Source: Pseudomonas baetica (GTDB taxonomy: Bacteria; Pseudomonadota; Gammaproteobacteria; Pseudomonadales; Pseudomonadaceae). From it: DNA of 64,000 bases. This document shows positions 16,356-25,120 of the stretch, one piece after another (the first letter of the stretch is position 1; each line of letters begins with the position of its first letter). The stretch covers positions 5,797,001 through 5,861,000 of the forward strand of contig NZ_PHHE01000001.1 in the NCBI RefSeq assembly GCF_002813455.1, written 5' to 3'. The notes under the pieces were generated by a model, which was given only the letters and a program-made list of their open reading frames with translations, was not told where the DNA came from and searched no databases. The position numbers and the translations under genes are program-made.

Positions 16356-16769
16356 TCAGACGTTTTGATTAAACGCGTCGACTTGATTGAGCAATTCGGA
16401 AATCTTCTGCGGCATCAACCGCGTATCACAACGGGTTTCCACGTTGATGATGATCGCCGGGTCGTTGCAGCAAATGCGCACGCGAAAGCGCCAGTCGCTG
16501 AAAATCACTTTCAGGCCGTCGCGGTCATCGATTTCCAGCGCCTGCTCGCTGTAGAGCTTTTTCAGATGGGCGAGCAGGGGATAGGGATCGGCCATCGTCC
16601 GGGGAATATCGCCGGACGATGGGAACATGCCGATGCGCTCCACCAACAAGATAGTACCCAGCCAGGGCTCGTTGGCGCTGGGCAACGGCTGATGGCGCGA
16701 CAACCAACTCACCACCCCGAGGTTGCCCACCTCGCGTTCAATCTCTACGGAATGTTGTGCAATGTTCAT
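16356..16769 (-). CDS. Stand-alone phosphohexomutase C-terminal domain-like protein
   Basis: A 137-residue protein. Its second half (DGLKVIFSDWRFRVRICCN, then PAIIINVETR and a helix) follows the C-terminal domain of phosphomannomutase/phosphoglucomutase (AlgC, CpsG). The phosphate-binding loop, usually R-x-S-N-T-x-P, is changed to R-I-C-C-N-D-P. The three catalytic N-terminal domains and the phosphoserine are absent, so it cannot be a mutase by itself. The ATG at 16769 was chosen because upstream sequence in this frame lies inside galU. It sits 48 bp after galU and is probably cotranscribed. Role unknown. Confidence 0.7.
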   Translation of the reverse strand: MNIAQHSVEIEREVGNLGVVSWLSRHQPLPSANEPWLGTILLVERIGMFPSSGDIPRTMADPYPLLAHLKKLYSEQALEIDDRDGLKVIFSDWRFRVRICCNDPAIIINVETRCDTRLMPQKISELLNQVDAFNQNV

Positions 16770-16816
16770 GGTCACCTGCCTGAAGTGAAGAGTGGGCGTC
16801 GGGTGTCGGAGCCGTC

Positions 16817-17650
16817 TCAGCGGCCCTTGAGGTAGACGTTTTCGTAGCAGAAATTGGTCGCTTGCAGATAACCCTCGGCGTCGCCGCAGTCGAAGCGCAG
16901 GCCCTTGAACTTGTAGGCCAGCACGCAACCGTTCTGCGCCTGTTTCATCAGCGCGTCGGTGATCTGGATCTCGCCGCCTTTGCCCGGTTGGGTGTCGGCG
17001 ATCAGGTCGAAGATGTCCGGCGTCAGAATGTAGCGACCGATGATTGCCAGGTTCGACGGCGCGTCCTGCGGTGCTGGTTTTTCCACCATGTTGTTTACCC
17101 GGTAGATGCCGTCGGAAATCAGCTCGCCGGCGATCACGCCGTACTTGTGCGTCTGATCGGCCGGGACTTCCTGGATGGCGACGATCGAGCAACGGAATTT
17201 CTTGTAGAGCTGGATCATCTGCGTCAGAACGCCGTCACCTTCCAGGTTCAGGCACAGGTCATCGGCCAGCACCACGGCGAACGGTTCATCGCCGATCAAT
17301 GGCCGACCGCTGAGAATCGCGTGGCCCAGGCCTTTCATTTCCACCTGACGGGTGTAGGAGAAGGTGCAGGTGTCGATCAGCTCACGGGTGCCGGCGAGAA
17401 ACTTCTCTTTCTCGGTGCCGCGAATCTGGTGCTCCAGTTCATAGCTGATGTCGAAATGGTCTTCCAGCGCACGCTTGCCGCGGCCAGTGACGATGGCCAT
17501 GTGTTGCAGACCGGCGTCCCGTGCTTCTTCAACGGCGTATTCGATCAACGGCTTGTTGACGATCGGCAGCATCTCTTTTGGCATGGCTTTGGTGGCCGGC
17601 AAGAAACGCGTGCCGTAGCCGGCAGCGGGGAACAAACATTTACGAATCAT
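16817..17650 (-). CDS. galU: UTP-glucose-1-phosphate uridylyltransferase
   Basis: A 277-residue enzyme making UDP-glucose from UTP and glucose 1-phosphate, for the polysaccharide. The nucleotide-binding motif FPAAGYGTRFLPATKAMPKE is at residues 7-26, with VVLADDLCLN and GGEIQITDAL further on. The start MIRKCLFPAAG at 17650 was preferred over an upstream ATG at 17713. It is divergent from galE, and together they supply UDP-glucose and UDP-galactose. Confidence 0.95.
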   Translation of the reverse strand: MIRKCLFPAAGYGTRFLPATKAMPKEMLPIVNKPLIEYAVEEARDAGLQHMAIVTGRGKRALEDHFDISYELEHQIRGTEKEKFLAGTRELIDTCTFSYTRQVEMKGLGHAILSGRPLIGDEPFAVVLADDLCLNLEGDGVLTQMIQLYKKFRCSIVAIQEVPADQTHKYGVIAGELISDGIYRVNNMVEKPAPQDAPSNLAIIGRYILTPDIFDLIADTQPGKGGEIQITDALMKQAQNGCVLAYKFKGLRFDCGDAEGYLQATNFCYENVYLKGR

Positions 17651-18040
17651 AAAAGTATCCTGGACAGTCATGGAACACAGGCGACGGTTGCGGGCCATTA
17701 ACAATGGCTGCAAGTTTTAATGTTGATTGAAGGCTTACTTTAATACCTGAGTCAGGTTATTAATGGCAAATGGTCGGAGTGGTAAAACACACCAATGTTA
17801 TGCGATGTCGGTTAGTGCGCTATTAGTTATTTTTAGTCGGTATCTGTTGATAGTGATGAGTGCACTTGCAGTGCTAATAAGTAGCGGGCAATACAGTGTG
17901 ACCTGCAAAAATAAATATTGCCAGTCATTGAACTAGTTTTGTTTTCGGTTGTTGTCGCCTTGTTTGTGTGGATTGCGACACATCTGCACAACAACAGGCT
18001 TGACACGACATCGGCTACTTATCCAATAACGGACCGCGCT
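17651..18040. other. AT-rich divergent promoter region, galU/galE
   Basis: About 390 bp of clearly lower GC than its neighbours, between galU and galE starts. It contains AT-rich stretches suited to two divergent promoters. An in-frame extension of galE back to 17918 encodes a hydrophobic leader that galE proteins do not have, so I treat it as non-coding. Confidence 0.5.
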
Positions 18041-19057
18041 ATGAAGATTCTGGTAACCGGTGGCGCCGGCTATATCGGCTCGCACACCACACTTGCTTTG
18101 CTTGAAGCAGGTTATGAAGTTGTCGTGCTGGATAATCTTTGCAACAGCAGCGACGCGGCACTGCACGCGGTGGAAGCCATTTGCGGCAGGAGCGCGTTGA
18201 TGATTCGCGGTGATGTCTGCGACCGCGCGCTGCTCGACCGGATTTTCCAGGAGCACAAAATTGACGCCGTGCTGCATTTCGCCGGGCTCAAAGCCGTCGG
18301 CGAAAGCGTGCGCAAGCCGCTGGCGTACTACCAAACCAACGTCAGCGGTAGCATCACGCTGTGTCAGGCGATGGCGGCGGCCGGGGTGTTCCGGCTGGTG
18401 TTCAGCTCCTCGGCGACGGTCTACGGCGAGCCCGAGCAGATGCCGATCCGCGAGGATTTCCCGACCGGTACTCCGACCAATCCTTACGGCCAGTCCAAGC
18501 TGATCGTCGAAAACGTGCTGCGCGACCTGTGCCAGTCCGAGCCGCGCTGGAGCATCGCCTTGCTGCGCTACTTCAACCCGATCGGCGCGCATCACAGCGG
18601 CCACATGGGTGAAGACCCGAACGGTATCCCCAATAACCTGGTGCCTTATATCAGCCAGGTGGCGGTGGGCAGCCTGCAAGAACTGTCGATCTTCGGCAAC
18701 GATTACCCCACGGTCGACGGCACCGGCGTGCGCGATTACATCCACGTGGTCGACCTGGCGGACGGGCACTTGAAGGCATTGCAGTCCATCTCTGGACGTA
18801 CTGGCATTCACACCTGGAACCTCGGCACCGGCGATGGCTACAGCGTCCTGCAAGTGCTGCACGCCTTCGAACAGGCCTGCGGACAACCCGTGCCGTATCG
18901 AATGATGCCGCGTCGTTCGGGGGATATCGCCGAGAGTTGGGCCGACGCTTCGAAAGCGGCGAAAGAGTTGGGCTGGAAAGCCACGCGCAACTTGCAGGAC
19001 ATGGTTACCGATACTTGGCGCTGGCAATCCAACCATCCCAAGGGTTATCTCGGCTGA
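18041..19057 (+). CDS. galE: UDP-glucose 4-epimerase
   Basis: A 338-residue short-chain dehydrogenase-type epimerase that interconverts UDP-glucose and UDP-galactose with bound NAD. The Rossmann motif GGAGYIGSH is at residues 7-15, SSSATVYGEP holds the catalytic serine/threonine region, and the YxxxK pair is in NPYGQSKLI. Length is normal for GalE. It probably supplies UDP-galactose for the polymer or for the initiating transferase. Confidence 0.96.
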   Translation: MKILVTGGAGYIGSHTTLALLEAGYEVVVLDNLCNSSDAALHAVEAICGRSALMIRGDVCDRALLDRIFQEHKIDAVLHFAGLKAVGESVRKPLAYYQTNVSGSITLCQAMAAAGVFRLVFSSSATVYGEPEQMPIREDFPTGTPTNPYGQSKLIVENVLRDLCQSEPRWSIALLRYFNPIGAHHSGHMGEDPNGIPNNLVPYISQVAVGSLQELSIFGNDYPTVDGTGVRDYIHVVDLADGHLKALQSISGRTGIHTWNLGTGDGYSVLQVLHAFEQACGQPVPYRMMPRRSGDIAESWADASKAAKELGWKATRNLQDMVTDTWRWQSNHPKGYLG

Positions 19058-19288
19058 TGTCGTTTTGATGTGAAATGTTAGTTTCGGTCAGGTGTTAGAT
19101 ATCGTCGGGAAAATACGCTGGAAATGCCTTTTGCAAGTCCGTAGATATAAACCTGCCGTTCGACTTTTATCAGTTGGGTAAGACTGTGAAAGAACAACGG
19201 ATCTTGTTCGCATTTTTCGCGGACTTGAACTCTACCACCTCTAACGCCGGCCGGTTTTTAACAGGTCGAATGTTAGAAAGGAGTTGAT

Positions 19289-19525
19289 ATGAAGAAAGTG
19301 ATGGCAGTTGCCCTGTTGACGATGTTGAGCAACTGGGCTGCCGCAGCTGAAGCGCCGCTGACGGCGGTAACCAATGTAGGTGGCAATGTAGCGGCTTCTC
19401 AAGCGCCTGCAGCCAGTACTGCAATGGTTGCCAGTGCAGTAGCGGCGTCCAACAGCGGTGGCAGTGCCAACGGCGGCACCACCGGTACCACAGGTACCAC
19501 CGGTACTACCGGCACACACAACTAA
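19289..19525 (+). CDS. yjbE: YjbE/GfcA-like small secreted threonine-rich protein
   Basis: A 78-residue protein with a signal peptide (MKKVMAVALLTMLSNWAAAA). The mature part is rich in Ala, Ser, Val and Gly and ends with the repeat TGTTGTTGTTGT. This matches E. coli YjbE and GfcA in size, composition and position just before polysaccharide export genes. The ribosome site AAAGGAG is well placed. It is periplasmic or outer-membrane associated; its exact task is unknown. A terminator-like hairpin follows, so it may be made in excess of the genes behind it. Confidence 0.82.
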   Translation: MKKVMAVALLTMLSNWAAAAEAPLTAVTNVGGNVAASQAPAASTAMVASAVAASNSGGSANGGTTGTTGTTGTTGTHN

Positions 19526-19551
19526 CAGAGGTTTTTGTTAGTGCAGTAAGG

Positions 19552-19583
19552 GTCGCCCGACGCAAGTCGGGTGACTTCTTTTT
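19552..19583 (+). terminator. Terminator or attenuator between yjbE and wza
   Basis: A stem GTCGCCCGAC with GTCGGGTGAC, loop GCAA, is followed by TTCTTTTT. It sits 27 bp after the yjbE stop and 31 bp before the export gene, and may reduce readthrough into the rest of the operon. Confidence 0.75.
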
Positions 19584-19613
19584 AGATTCGCCCTTGAATA
19601 GCGTAGTGCCATT

Positions 19614-20729
19614 ATGACTCGTAGTTTTTCTCTTTTAATGTTGGCAAGTCTCGCTTTACAAGGTTGCATGTTTTCCCCGGGCCAATACCTGAGCACCAGT
19701 GACATCACCCGCCAAGGGGCCAGTGAAAGCAGCCGGGTCGAGCTGATCCCGATCACCCCCAAGCTGATCTCCACCACCCGCGCCACGCACAAGCGTGAGT
19801 CGCTGCCGGCGGAGCTGTTGGCGACCCCGGCCGAGTACCGCATCGGTAACAACGATGTCTTGTACATCACGGTCTGGGATCATCCCGAGCTGACAGCCCC
19901 GTCCGGCGCGCAACAACAGATCGATGCCAACGGCCGACTGGTGCGCTCCGACGGCACGCTGTATTACCCGTTCATCAAGGAAGTCCAGGCCGCCGGCCGG
20001 ACTATCCAGCAATTGCGTGCCGACATCGAACAACGGCTGTCGGCGTTCATTGCCGAACCGCAGGTGGATGTCGCGGTGCTGCGCTTCGCCAGTCAGAAAG
20101 TCGTGGTTACCGGCGCAGTGGCCAAGGGCGGCCCGCAAGCGATTTCGACCAATCCACTGAGCGTGGTCGAGGCCCTCGGTTCGGCGGGTATCGACACCAA
20201 CAATGCCGACTTGTCCGGCCTGACGCTGACGCGCAACGGCCGCGTTTATACGCTCAATCTCGACTCGCTCAATCAGCAGGATTCCGAGTTGCAGGGCGTC
20301 TACCTCAAAGGTGGCGACCAGTTATATCTGCCGTACAACGACAACAAACGCATTTACGTCATGGGCGAGGTCAACCAGCCGCGCGCATTGAGCTTCAAGA
20401 CCGCGACCATGAACCTCTCCGACGTCCTCGGCTCGGTTGGCGGCTTGAGCCAGACCACCTCCAACGGCAACGCGGTGTACGTCATCCGTGGCGTGGAAAA
20501 CCTCGATGTGGAGCCGGCGAAGATCTACCAGTTGAACGCCGAATCGCCGACAGCCATGGCACTCGCGACGCACTTCGAAGTGCGCCCGCAGGACGTGGTC
20601 TATGTTGGCCCGGCCAACGTGACGCGCTGGAATCGCTTCATCAGCCAATTGGTGCCGTCGGCGTCGATTGTCGGGACCGGGGCTTCCGCTGCGAAGAACT
20701 GGAGCGAATACAGTAACAACAGCAAATAA
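19614..20729 (+). CDS. wza: Polysaccharide export outer-membrane lipoprotein, Wza/GfcE type
   Basis: A 371-residue protein with a lipoprotein signal (LASLALQGCMF, Cys18). The polysaccharide export domain (YRIGNNDVLYITVWDHPEL, about residues 79-97) is followed by SLBB-type domains (VVVTGAVAKGGP; IYVMGEVNQPRAL). The C-terminus (about residues 330-371) could form the membrane-spanning helix of the Wza channel. It exports the polymer through the outer membrane, working with the BY-kinase. Confidence 0.92.
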   Translation: MTRSFSLLMLASLALQGCMFSPGQYLSTSDITRQGASESSRVELIPITPKLISTTRATHKRESLPAELLATPAEYRIGNNDVLYITVWDHPELTAPSGAQQQIDANGRLVRSDGTLYYPFIKEVQAAGRTIQQLRADIEQRLSAFIAEPQVDVAVLRFASQKVVVTGAVAKGGPQAISTNPLSVVEALGSAGIDTNNADLSGLTLTRNGRVYTLNLDSLNQQDSELQGVYLKGGDQLYLPYNDNKRIYVMGEVNQPRALSFKTATMNLSDVLGSVGGLSQTTSNGNAVYVIRGVENLDVEPAKIYQLNAESPTAMALATHFEVRPQDVVYVGPANVTRWNRFISQLVPSASIVGTGASAAKNWSEYSNNSK

Positions 20730-20740
20730 GGTCGCCGACT

Positions 20741-21406
20741 GTGAACACGTTGAAAGTTGGCGTCTGCCTGAGTGCGGCCCTGTTGTTGTGTGGCTGCAAC
20801 CCGCTGATGAGCGCTTCGTTGAACAACCTCAAATCGGCGGTGATCGGCCCGGACGAGGTGGACGTGACGGCGGCCCAGGTGGCCGAAGTCAACTATCCGC
20901 AACTCAAACTGACCACGCCGTCCGGCTCCGGGGTGCTGGCGCTGGTGCGCGAGCGCGACGACCTGCAGTTCTGGGTCGCTTCCGGCAAGCAAGTGTTGCT
21001 GCTGCGCAATGGTCTGGCCGTGCGCAGCATTGGCCTGGGCCTGGAAGGCGATCTCGACGGCACACGCCTGTCGGATGACTCGCCGTTCAAACGTGGCCTG
21101 CATCAAGTGGCCGATGGCTTCACGACTCGGCGCTGGATCGATCTCTACAGGGGCCAGGAAGTCGGGGTGATCGTCAACAGTCGCTTCATCCGCCGCTCAA
21201 CGGAAACCCTGGACATTCTCGACAAGGAATACACCGTGCTACGTGTCGATGAGCAGATTGACGCCCCGGCCATCGGCCTGAGTGCGACCAATCGTTATTG
21301 GGTCGATCCGCGTGACGGTTTCATCGTCAAGAGTGAGCAGCAACTGACCTCGCAATTGCGCGTCAGGATTGTGCAACTGACCCCTGATCGCAGGCACCTG
21401 CCGTGA
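20741..21406 (+). CDS. yjbF: YjbF/GfcB family lipoprotein
   Basis: A 221-residue lipoprotein: signal peptide with lipobox LLLCGC (Cys20), then a beta-rich domain of the YjbF/GfcB family (DUF2886). GfcB-type proteins act in the periplasmic or outer-membrane side of group 4 capsule secretion. GTG start, 11 bp after wza. Its stop overlaps the next start by 4 bp (GTGA), so translation is coupled. Confidence 0.86.
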   Translation: MNTLKVGVCLSAALLLCGCNPLMSASLNNLKSAVIGPDEVDVTAAQVAEVNYPQLKLTTPSGSGVLALVRERDDLQFWVASGKQVLLLRNGLAVRSIGLGLEGDLDGTRLSDDSPFKRGLHQVADGFTTRRWIDLYRGQEVGVIVNSRFIRRSTETLDILDKEYTVLRVDEQIDAPAIGLSATNRYWVDPRDGFIVKSEQQLTSQLRVRIVQLTPDRRHLP

Positions 21407-22164
21407 AGCGGCTTAAAGCGCTATCGGCGGGTTTGCTGTTGATCAGCAGCGTGAGCCAGGCCGCCGTCACGGTTAGCGGCGACGTCGCCAACCCCGGGCC
21501 GGTCGAACTGCCGGCGGGCGGGCGCTTGCTCGACGTGATCAACGAAGCCGTGCCGAATGCCGAAGGTTACTGGCTGGCGGGCGTGTTGTTGCGGCAGTCG
21601 TTGCTGCAAGAGCAGACGCGACTCAAGGCCGGCGTGTTGTTCGATCTGGACGTGTTGCAGCGCATGGCAATGCTCTTTGACATGCCGAGCCGTGGGGCGC
21701 TGGCGCAGCGGCTAGCCGAGCAAGTACGACAGATGCCGGTAACCGGACGGCAGATCGCCGATCTCGACCCGGTGGCGATTGAAGTCGGCTTCGCCCGCAA
21801 CATTCGTCTGGACGATGGCGATCGACTGATCTACCCCAAGCGCGTCGATGAAGTTGAAGTGCTTGGCGCCGTCGCCGAGCCGTGTCACTTGCCGTACCAG
21901 CCGTTGCTGGAGGCCCGTGAATACCTGGAAAGCTGCACGCCGCTTGACGATGCCGAGGCCGATTACCTGTGGTTGATCCAGCCCAACGGCGTTTCGCGAC
22001 GCGTCGGCATTGCCCACTGGAATCGCGAGAGCGGGCAGTTTCCCGTGGCCGGCAGCAAGATTCTGGTGCCGGTGAAAAATGATGATCTTGATCCGCCTGT
22101 CCCTGAACTGAATCAGCAGTTGGCCGAATTTATTGCCACGCAATTGGCTGAGGTGGTTCGTTGA
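21403..22164 (+). CDS. yjbG: YjbG/GfcC family capsule export protein
   Basis: A 253-residue periplasmic protein with a signal peptide ending SVSQA. The pattern VTVSGDVANPGPVELPAGGRLLDVI resembles the SLBB-like fold found in GfcC, and a second such domain (about residues 145-180) follows. GfcC is thought to assist polymer transfer to the outer membrane. GTG start overlapping yjbF and a 4-bp overlap with yjbH give a tight operon. Confidence 0.86.
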   Translation: MKRLKALSAGLLLISSVSQAAVTVSGDVANPGPVELPAGGRLLDVINEAVPNAEGYWLAGVLLRQSLLQEQTRLKAGVLFDLDVLQRMAMLFDMPSRGALAQRLAEQVRQMPVTGRQIADLDPVAIEVGFARNIRLDDGDRLIYPKRVDEVEVLGAVAEPCHLPYQPLLEAREYLESCTPLDDAEADYLWLIQPNGVSRRVGIAHWNRESGQFPVAGSKILVPVKNDDLDPPVPELNQQLAEFIATQLAEVVR

Positions 22165-24239
22165 ATTTACGTTTTGCAGCTGTGTTGTTATTGCCCTGTG
22201 GTCTGGCGCACGCCGAGCCGCGCATTACTCAAAATGACTTCGGTGGCACCGGCCTTTTGCAGACGCCGACCGCGCGCATGGCCCCGGCCGGCGAGTTGAG
22301 CGTCAATGCCAACCGCACCGAGCCGTACAGCCGCTACAGCGTGTCGCTGCAGCCGCTGGACTGGCTCGAAGGTTCGTTCCGTTACACCGCGATCACTAAC
22401 CGCCCGTACGGCTCCGAGGCCCTCAGCGGCAGCCAAAGCTATAAGGATAAGGCGGTCGACGCCAAAGTCCGGCTCTGGCAGGAAAGCCACTGGCTGCCCG
22501 ATGTGGCCCTGGGCTTCCGAGATATCGGTGGTACGGGTTTGTTCTCCAGTGAGTTCTTTGTCGCCAACAAGCGCTTCGACAATTTTGATTTCAGCGCCGG
22601 CATTGCCTGGGGTTATCTGGGCAATCGCGGCGACCTCGACAACCCGTTGGGTTACGTCAGTGATCGCTTCGATACCCGCCCGGCCCTCGAGGGCACCGGT
22701 GACGTCAACTCGGGTTCGTACTTTCGCGGCAAGCCGTCATTTTTCGGTGGCGTGAGTTATCAGACGCCCTGGGATCGCCTCAGCCTGAAACTCGAATACG
22801 AAGGCAACGACTACAAGCACGAACCGAAGGACAACATCATCAAGCAGGACTCACCGATCAACTTCGGCGCGGTGTTCAAAGTGGCGGATTCGGTTGACGT
22901 CAGCGCGGCGTGGGAGCGTGGTAATACGGCGATGTTTGGCATCACCTTTCACACCAATTTCGTCAGCCGCAAGGCGCCGGCCAAGACCTACGATCCGACG
23001 CCCGAACCGTTGCCGGCGAAGATGCCGACCACGTCGATGGAGCAGGTCGACTGGGCCAACGTCTCCCAGCGTTTGCAGCAGAACGCCGGGTACAAGGTCG
23101 AGCGCATCAGCCAGCGTGATTCGGAGTTGATCGTGTACGGCGAGCAGCAGCGCTACTTCCATTCATCCAAAGCGGTTGGTCGTGCGAGTAGGGTTCTCGA
23201 CAACAGCGTCAACGACGACATTGACTGGTTCACCCTGGTCAACAAGCGCTACGACCTGCCGCTGGAAGAAACCAGCGTGCCGCGCCAGACCTTCCGCGAA
23301 GTGATCAACAACGAGGAACCGCTGCTGTCGCTGCATCGCACCACCGAAGTCAATCCGGCGATGCCGCACAACGAAAAAACCCTCTACACCGAAGCGCCGC
23401 AGCACTTCAGTTATGGCGTGGGTCTGGGCTTCAAACAGAACGTCGGCGGCCCGGATGGCTTGCTCTATCAATTCAGTGCCGATGCGGACGCCGAGTACCG
23501 CTTTAATCGCAGCACTTGGTGGAGCGGTTTGCTCAGCGCGAATCTGATCAACAACTTCGACAAATTCACCTATGACGCACCCAGCGGCTTGCCGCGTGTG
23601 CGCACGGATTTGCGTCAGTACCTGACCGAGTCTGAAGTGACCATGCCGATGTTCCAGTTGAGCCACACCGAGCAACTGGATAAAGACTGGTATGGCATGG
23701 TGTACGGCGGTTATCTGGAGTCGATGTTCGCCGGGGTAGGGGGCGAGGTGCTGTTCCGCCCGACTGGCGAGCGCTGGTCGGTGGGCGCAGATCTGAACTA
23801 CGTGCGTCAGCGTGAATTCGATCAGGGTTTTGGTCTGCGCGATTACTCGGTAGTGACCGGGCATATCACTGGCTATACGGATTTGCCTTACGACACGTTG
23901 GCGGCGATCAGCGTCGGGCGTTACCTGGCCGGAGACTGGGGCGGTACGCTGGACATCTCTCGCGAGTTCTCCAACGGCGTGCGCTTTGGCGCCTGGGCGA
24001 CCATCACCACGGCCAGCAGTGCCGAGTATGGGGAAGGTAGCTTCGACAAGGGTCTCTATCTGTCGATACCGTTCGACGAAATGATGAGCATGTCGACCAT
24101 GCGCCGCGCCAACCTGGTGTGGGCACCGCTGACGCGAGATGGTGGCGCGCGGTTGAATCGCGGTTATCAATTGCACTCGATGACCGATAGCCGGGATGAC
24201 GATATGTTCTACCGCAACTTCGAGAAGATCACCGAGTAA
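22161..24239 (+). CDS. yjbH: YjbH/GfcD family outer-membrane beta-barrel protein
   Basis: A 692-residue protein with a signal peptide (cleavage after LAHA) and the DUF940 start TQNDFGGTGLLQTPTARMAP. The rest is long, with many alternating amphipathic strands, as in outer-membrane barrels. E. coli YjbH and GfcD belong to this family and are linked to extracellular polysaccharide. The start is TTG within a 4-bp overlap with yjbG. It closes the yjbE-wza-yjbFGH operon; a REP array follows. Confidence 0.9.
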   Translation: MNLRFAAVLLLPCGLAHAEPRITQNDFGGTGLLQTPTARMAPAGELSVNANRTEPYSRYSVSLQPLDWLEGSFRYTAITNRPYGSEALSGSQSYKDKAVDAKVRLWQESHWLPDVALGFRDIGGTGLFSSEFFVANKRFDNFDFSAGIAWGYLGNRGDLDNPLGYVSDRFDTRPALEGTGDVNSGSYFRGKPSFFGGVSYQTPWDRLSLKLEYEGNDYKHEPKDNIIKQDSPINFGAVFKVADSVDVSAAWERGNTAMFGITFHTNFVSRKAPAKTYDPTPEPLPAKMPTTSMEQVDWANVSQRLQQNAGYKVERISQRDSELIVYGEQQRYFHSSKAVGRASRVLDNSVNDDIDWFTLVNKRYDLPLEETSVPRQTFREVINNEEPLLSLHRTTEVNPAMPHNEKTLYTEAPQHFSYGVGLGFKQNVGGPDGLLYQFSADADAEYRFNRSTWWSGLLSANLINNFDKFTYDAPSGLPRVRTDLRQYLTESEVTMPMFQLSHTEQLDKDWYGMVYGGYLESMFAGVGGEVLFRPTGERWSVGADLNYVRQREFDQGFGLRDYSVVTGHITGYTDLPYDTLAAISVGRYLAGDWGGTLDISREFSNGVRFGAWATITTASSAEYGEGSFDKGLYLSIPFDEMMSMSTMRRANLVWAPLTRDGGARLNRGYQLHSMTDSRDDDMFYRNFEKITE

Positions 24240-24269
24240 CGGCTGATCGATCAACGCTCAACCTGACGC

Positions 24270-25036
24270 TATCCCTGTGGGAGCTGGCTTGCCAGCGATG
24301 ACGGCGGCACATTCAACATCGATGCTGACTGGCCTGAGGCCATCGCGGGCAAGCCGCGCTCCCACAGGGATATGTGTCAAACCCCAAACCCCGGCCCACC
24401 ACAAATTCCTGTGGGAGCTGGCTTGCCAGCGATGACGGCGGCACATTCAACATCGATGCTGACTGGCCTGAGGCCATCGCGGGCAAGCCGCGCTCCCACA
24501 GGGATATGTGTCAAACCCCAAATCCCGGCCCACCCCAAATCCCTGTGGGAGCTGGCTGGCCAGCGATGACGGCGGCACATTCAACATTGATGTTGCCAGA
24601 CCCACCGCTTTCGCGAGCAGGCTCGCTCCCACACTGGCTATTTGTCACAGCACAAATCCCGAGCCAACCACAAGTCCCTGTGGGAGCGAGCCTGCTCGCG
24701 AAGGCGTCAGCACATCCAGCATCATCATTGCCAGACCCACCGCTTTCGCGAGCAGGCTCACTCCCACACTGGCTATTTGTCACGCCACAAATCCCGAGCC
24801 AACCACAAATCCCTGTGGGAGCGAGCCTGCTCGCGAAGGCGTCAGCACATCCAGCATCATCATTGCCAGACCCACCGCTTTCGCGAGCAGGCTCGCTCCA
24901 CAGGAATATGTGTCAACCCCCAAATCCCCGGCCCACCACAAATCCCTGTGGGAGCGGGCTTGCTCGCGAAGGCGTCGGTACATCAGACATCTACGCTGAC
25001 TGACGCCACGCATTCGTGAGCAAGCCCACGCCCACA
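24270..25036. repeat. Array of REP/REPIN elements
   Basis: About 770 bp made of repeated inverted units. At least two REP types alternate: one with GTGGGAGCTGGCTTGCCAGCGA and a CGGGCAAGCCGCGCTCCCAC partner, one with TTCGCGAGCAGGCTCGCTCC and its partner. Units of about 130 bp recur almost unchanged. Open frames across it are by-products of the repeats; no gene is supported. Confidence 0.9.
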
Positions 25037-25067
25037 GTGATCTTCGGTCGGCTCTTAATCACGGGCA

Positions 25068-25094
25068 CAAAAAAGGGGACTTTCGTCCCCCTGC
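25068..25094 (-). terminator. Terminator after the initiating transferase gene
   Basis: On the minus strand, GGGGGAC-GAAA-GTCCCC is followed by TTTTTTG, about 30 bp after the stop of the 25121 gene. Confidence 0.85.
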
Positions 25095-25120
25095 GGTCTT
25101 GCCTTGCGTAACGCTGAACC

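Noticed and set aside
16770..17192. Minus-strand extension of the phosphohexomutase-like ORF
   Set aside because: It overlaps galU out of frame and has an arginine-rich shadow composition.
17918..18040. N-terminal membrane leader on galE
   Set aside because: GalE proteins begin at the Rossmann motif; the leader is AT-rich non-coding sequence.
24374..25019. Several open frames of 60-209 codons over the REP array
   Set aside because: They repeat the same peptide because the DNA is repetitive; no ribosome sites or protein features.
24270..25036. CRISPR array
   Set aside because: The repeats are inverted REP hairpins without constant-length unique spacers and no cas genes are nearby.
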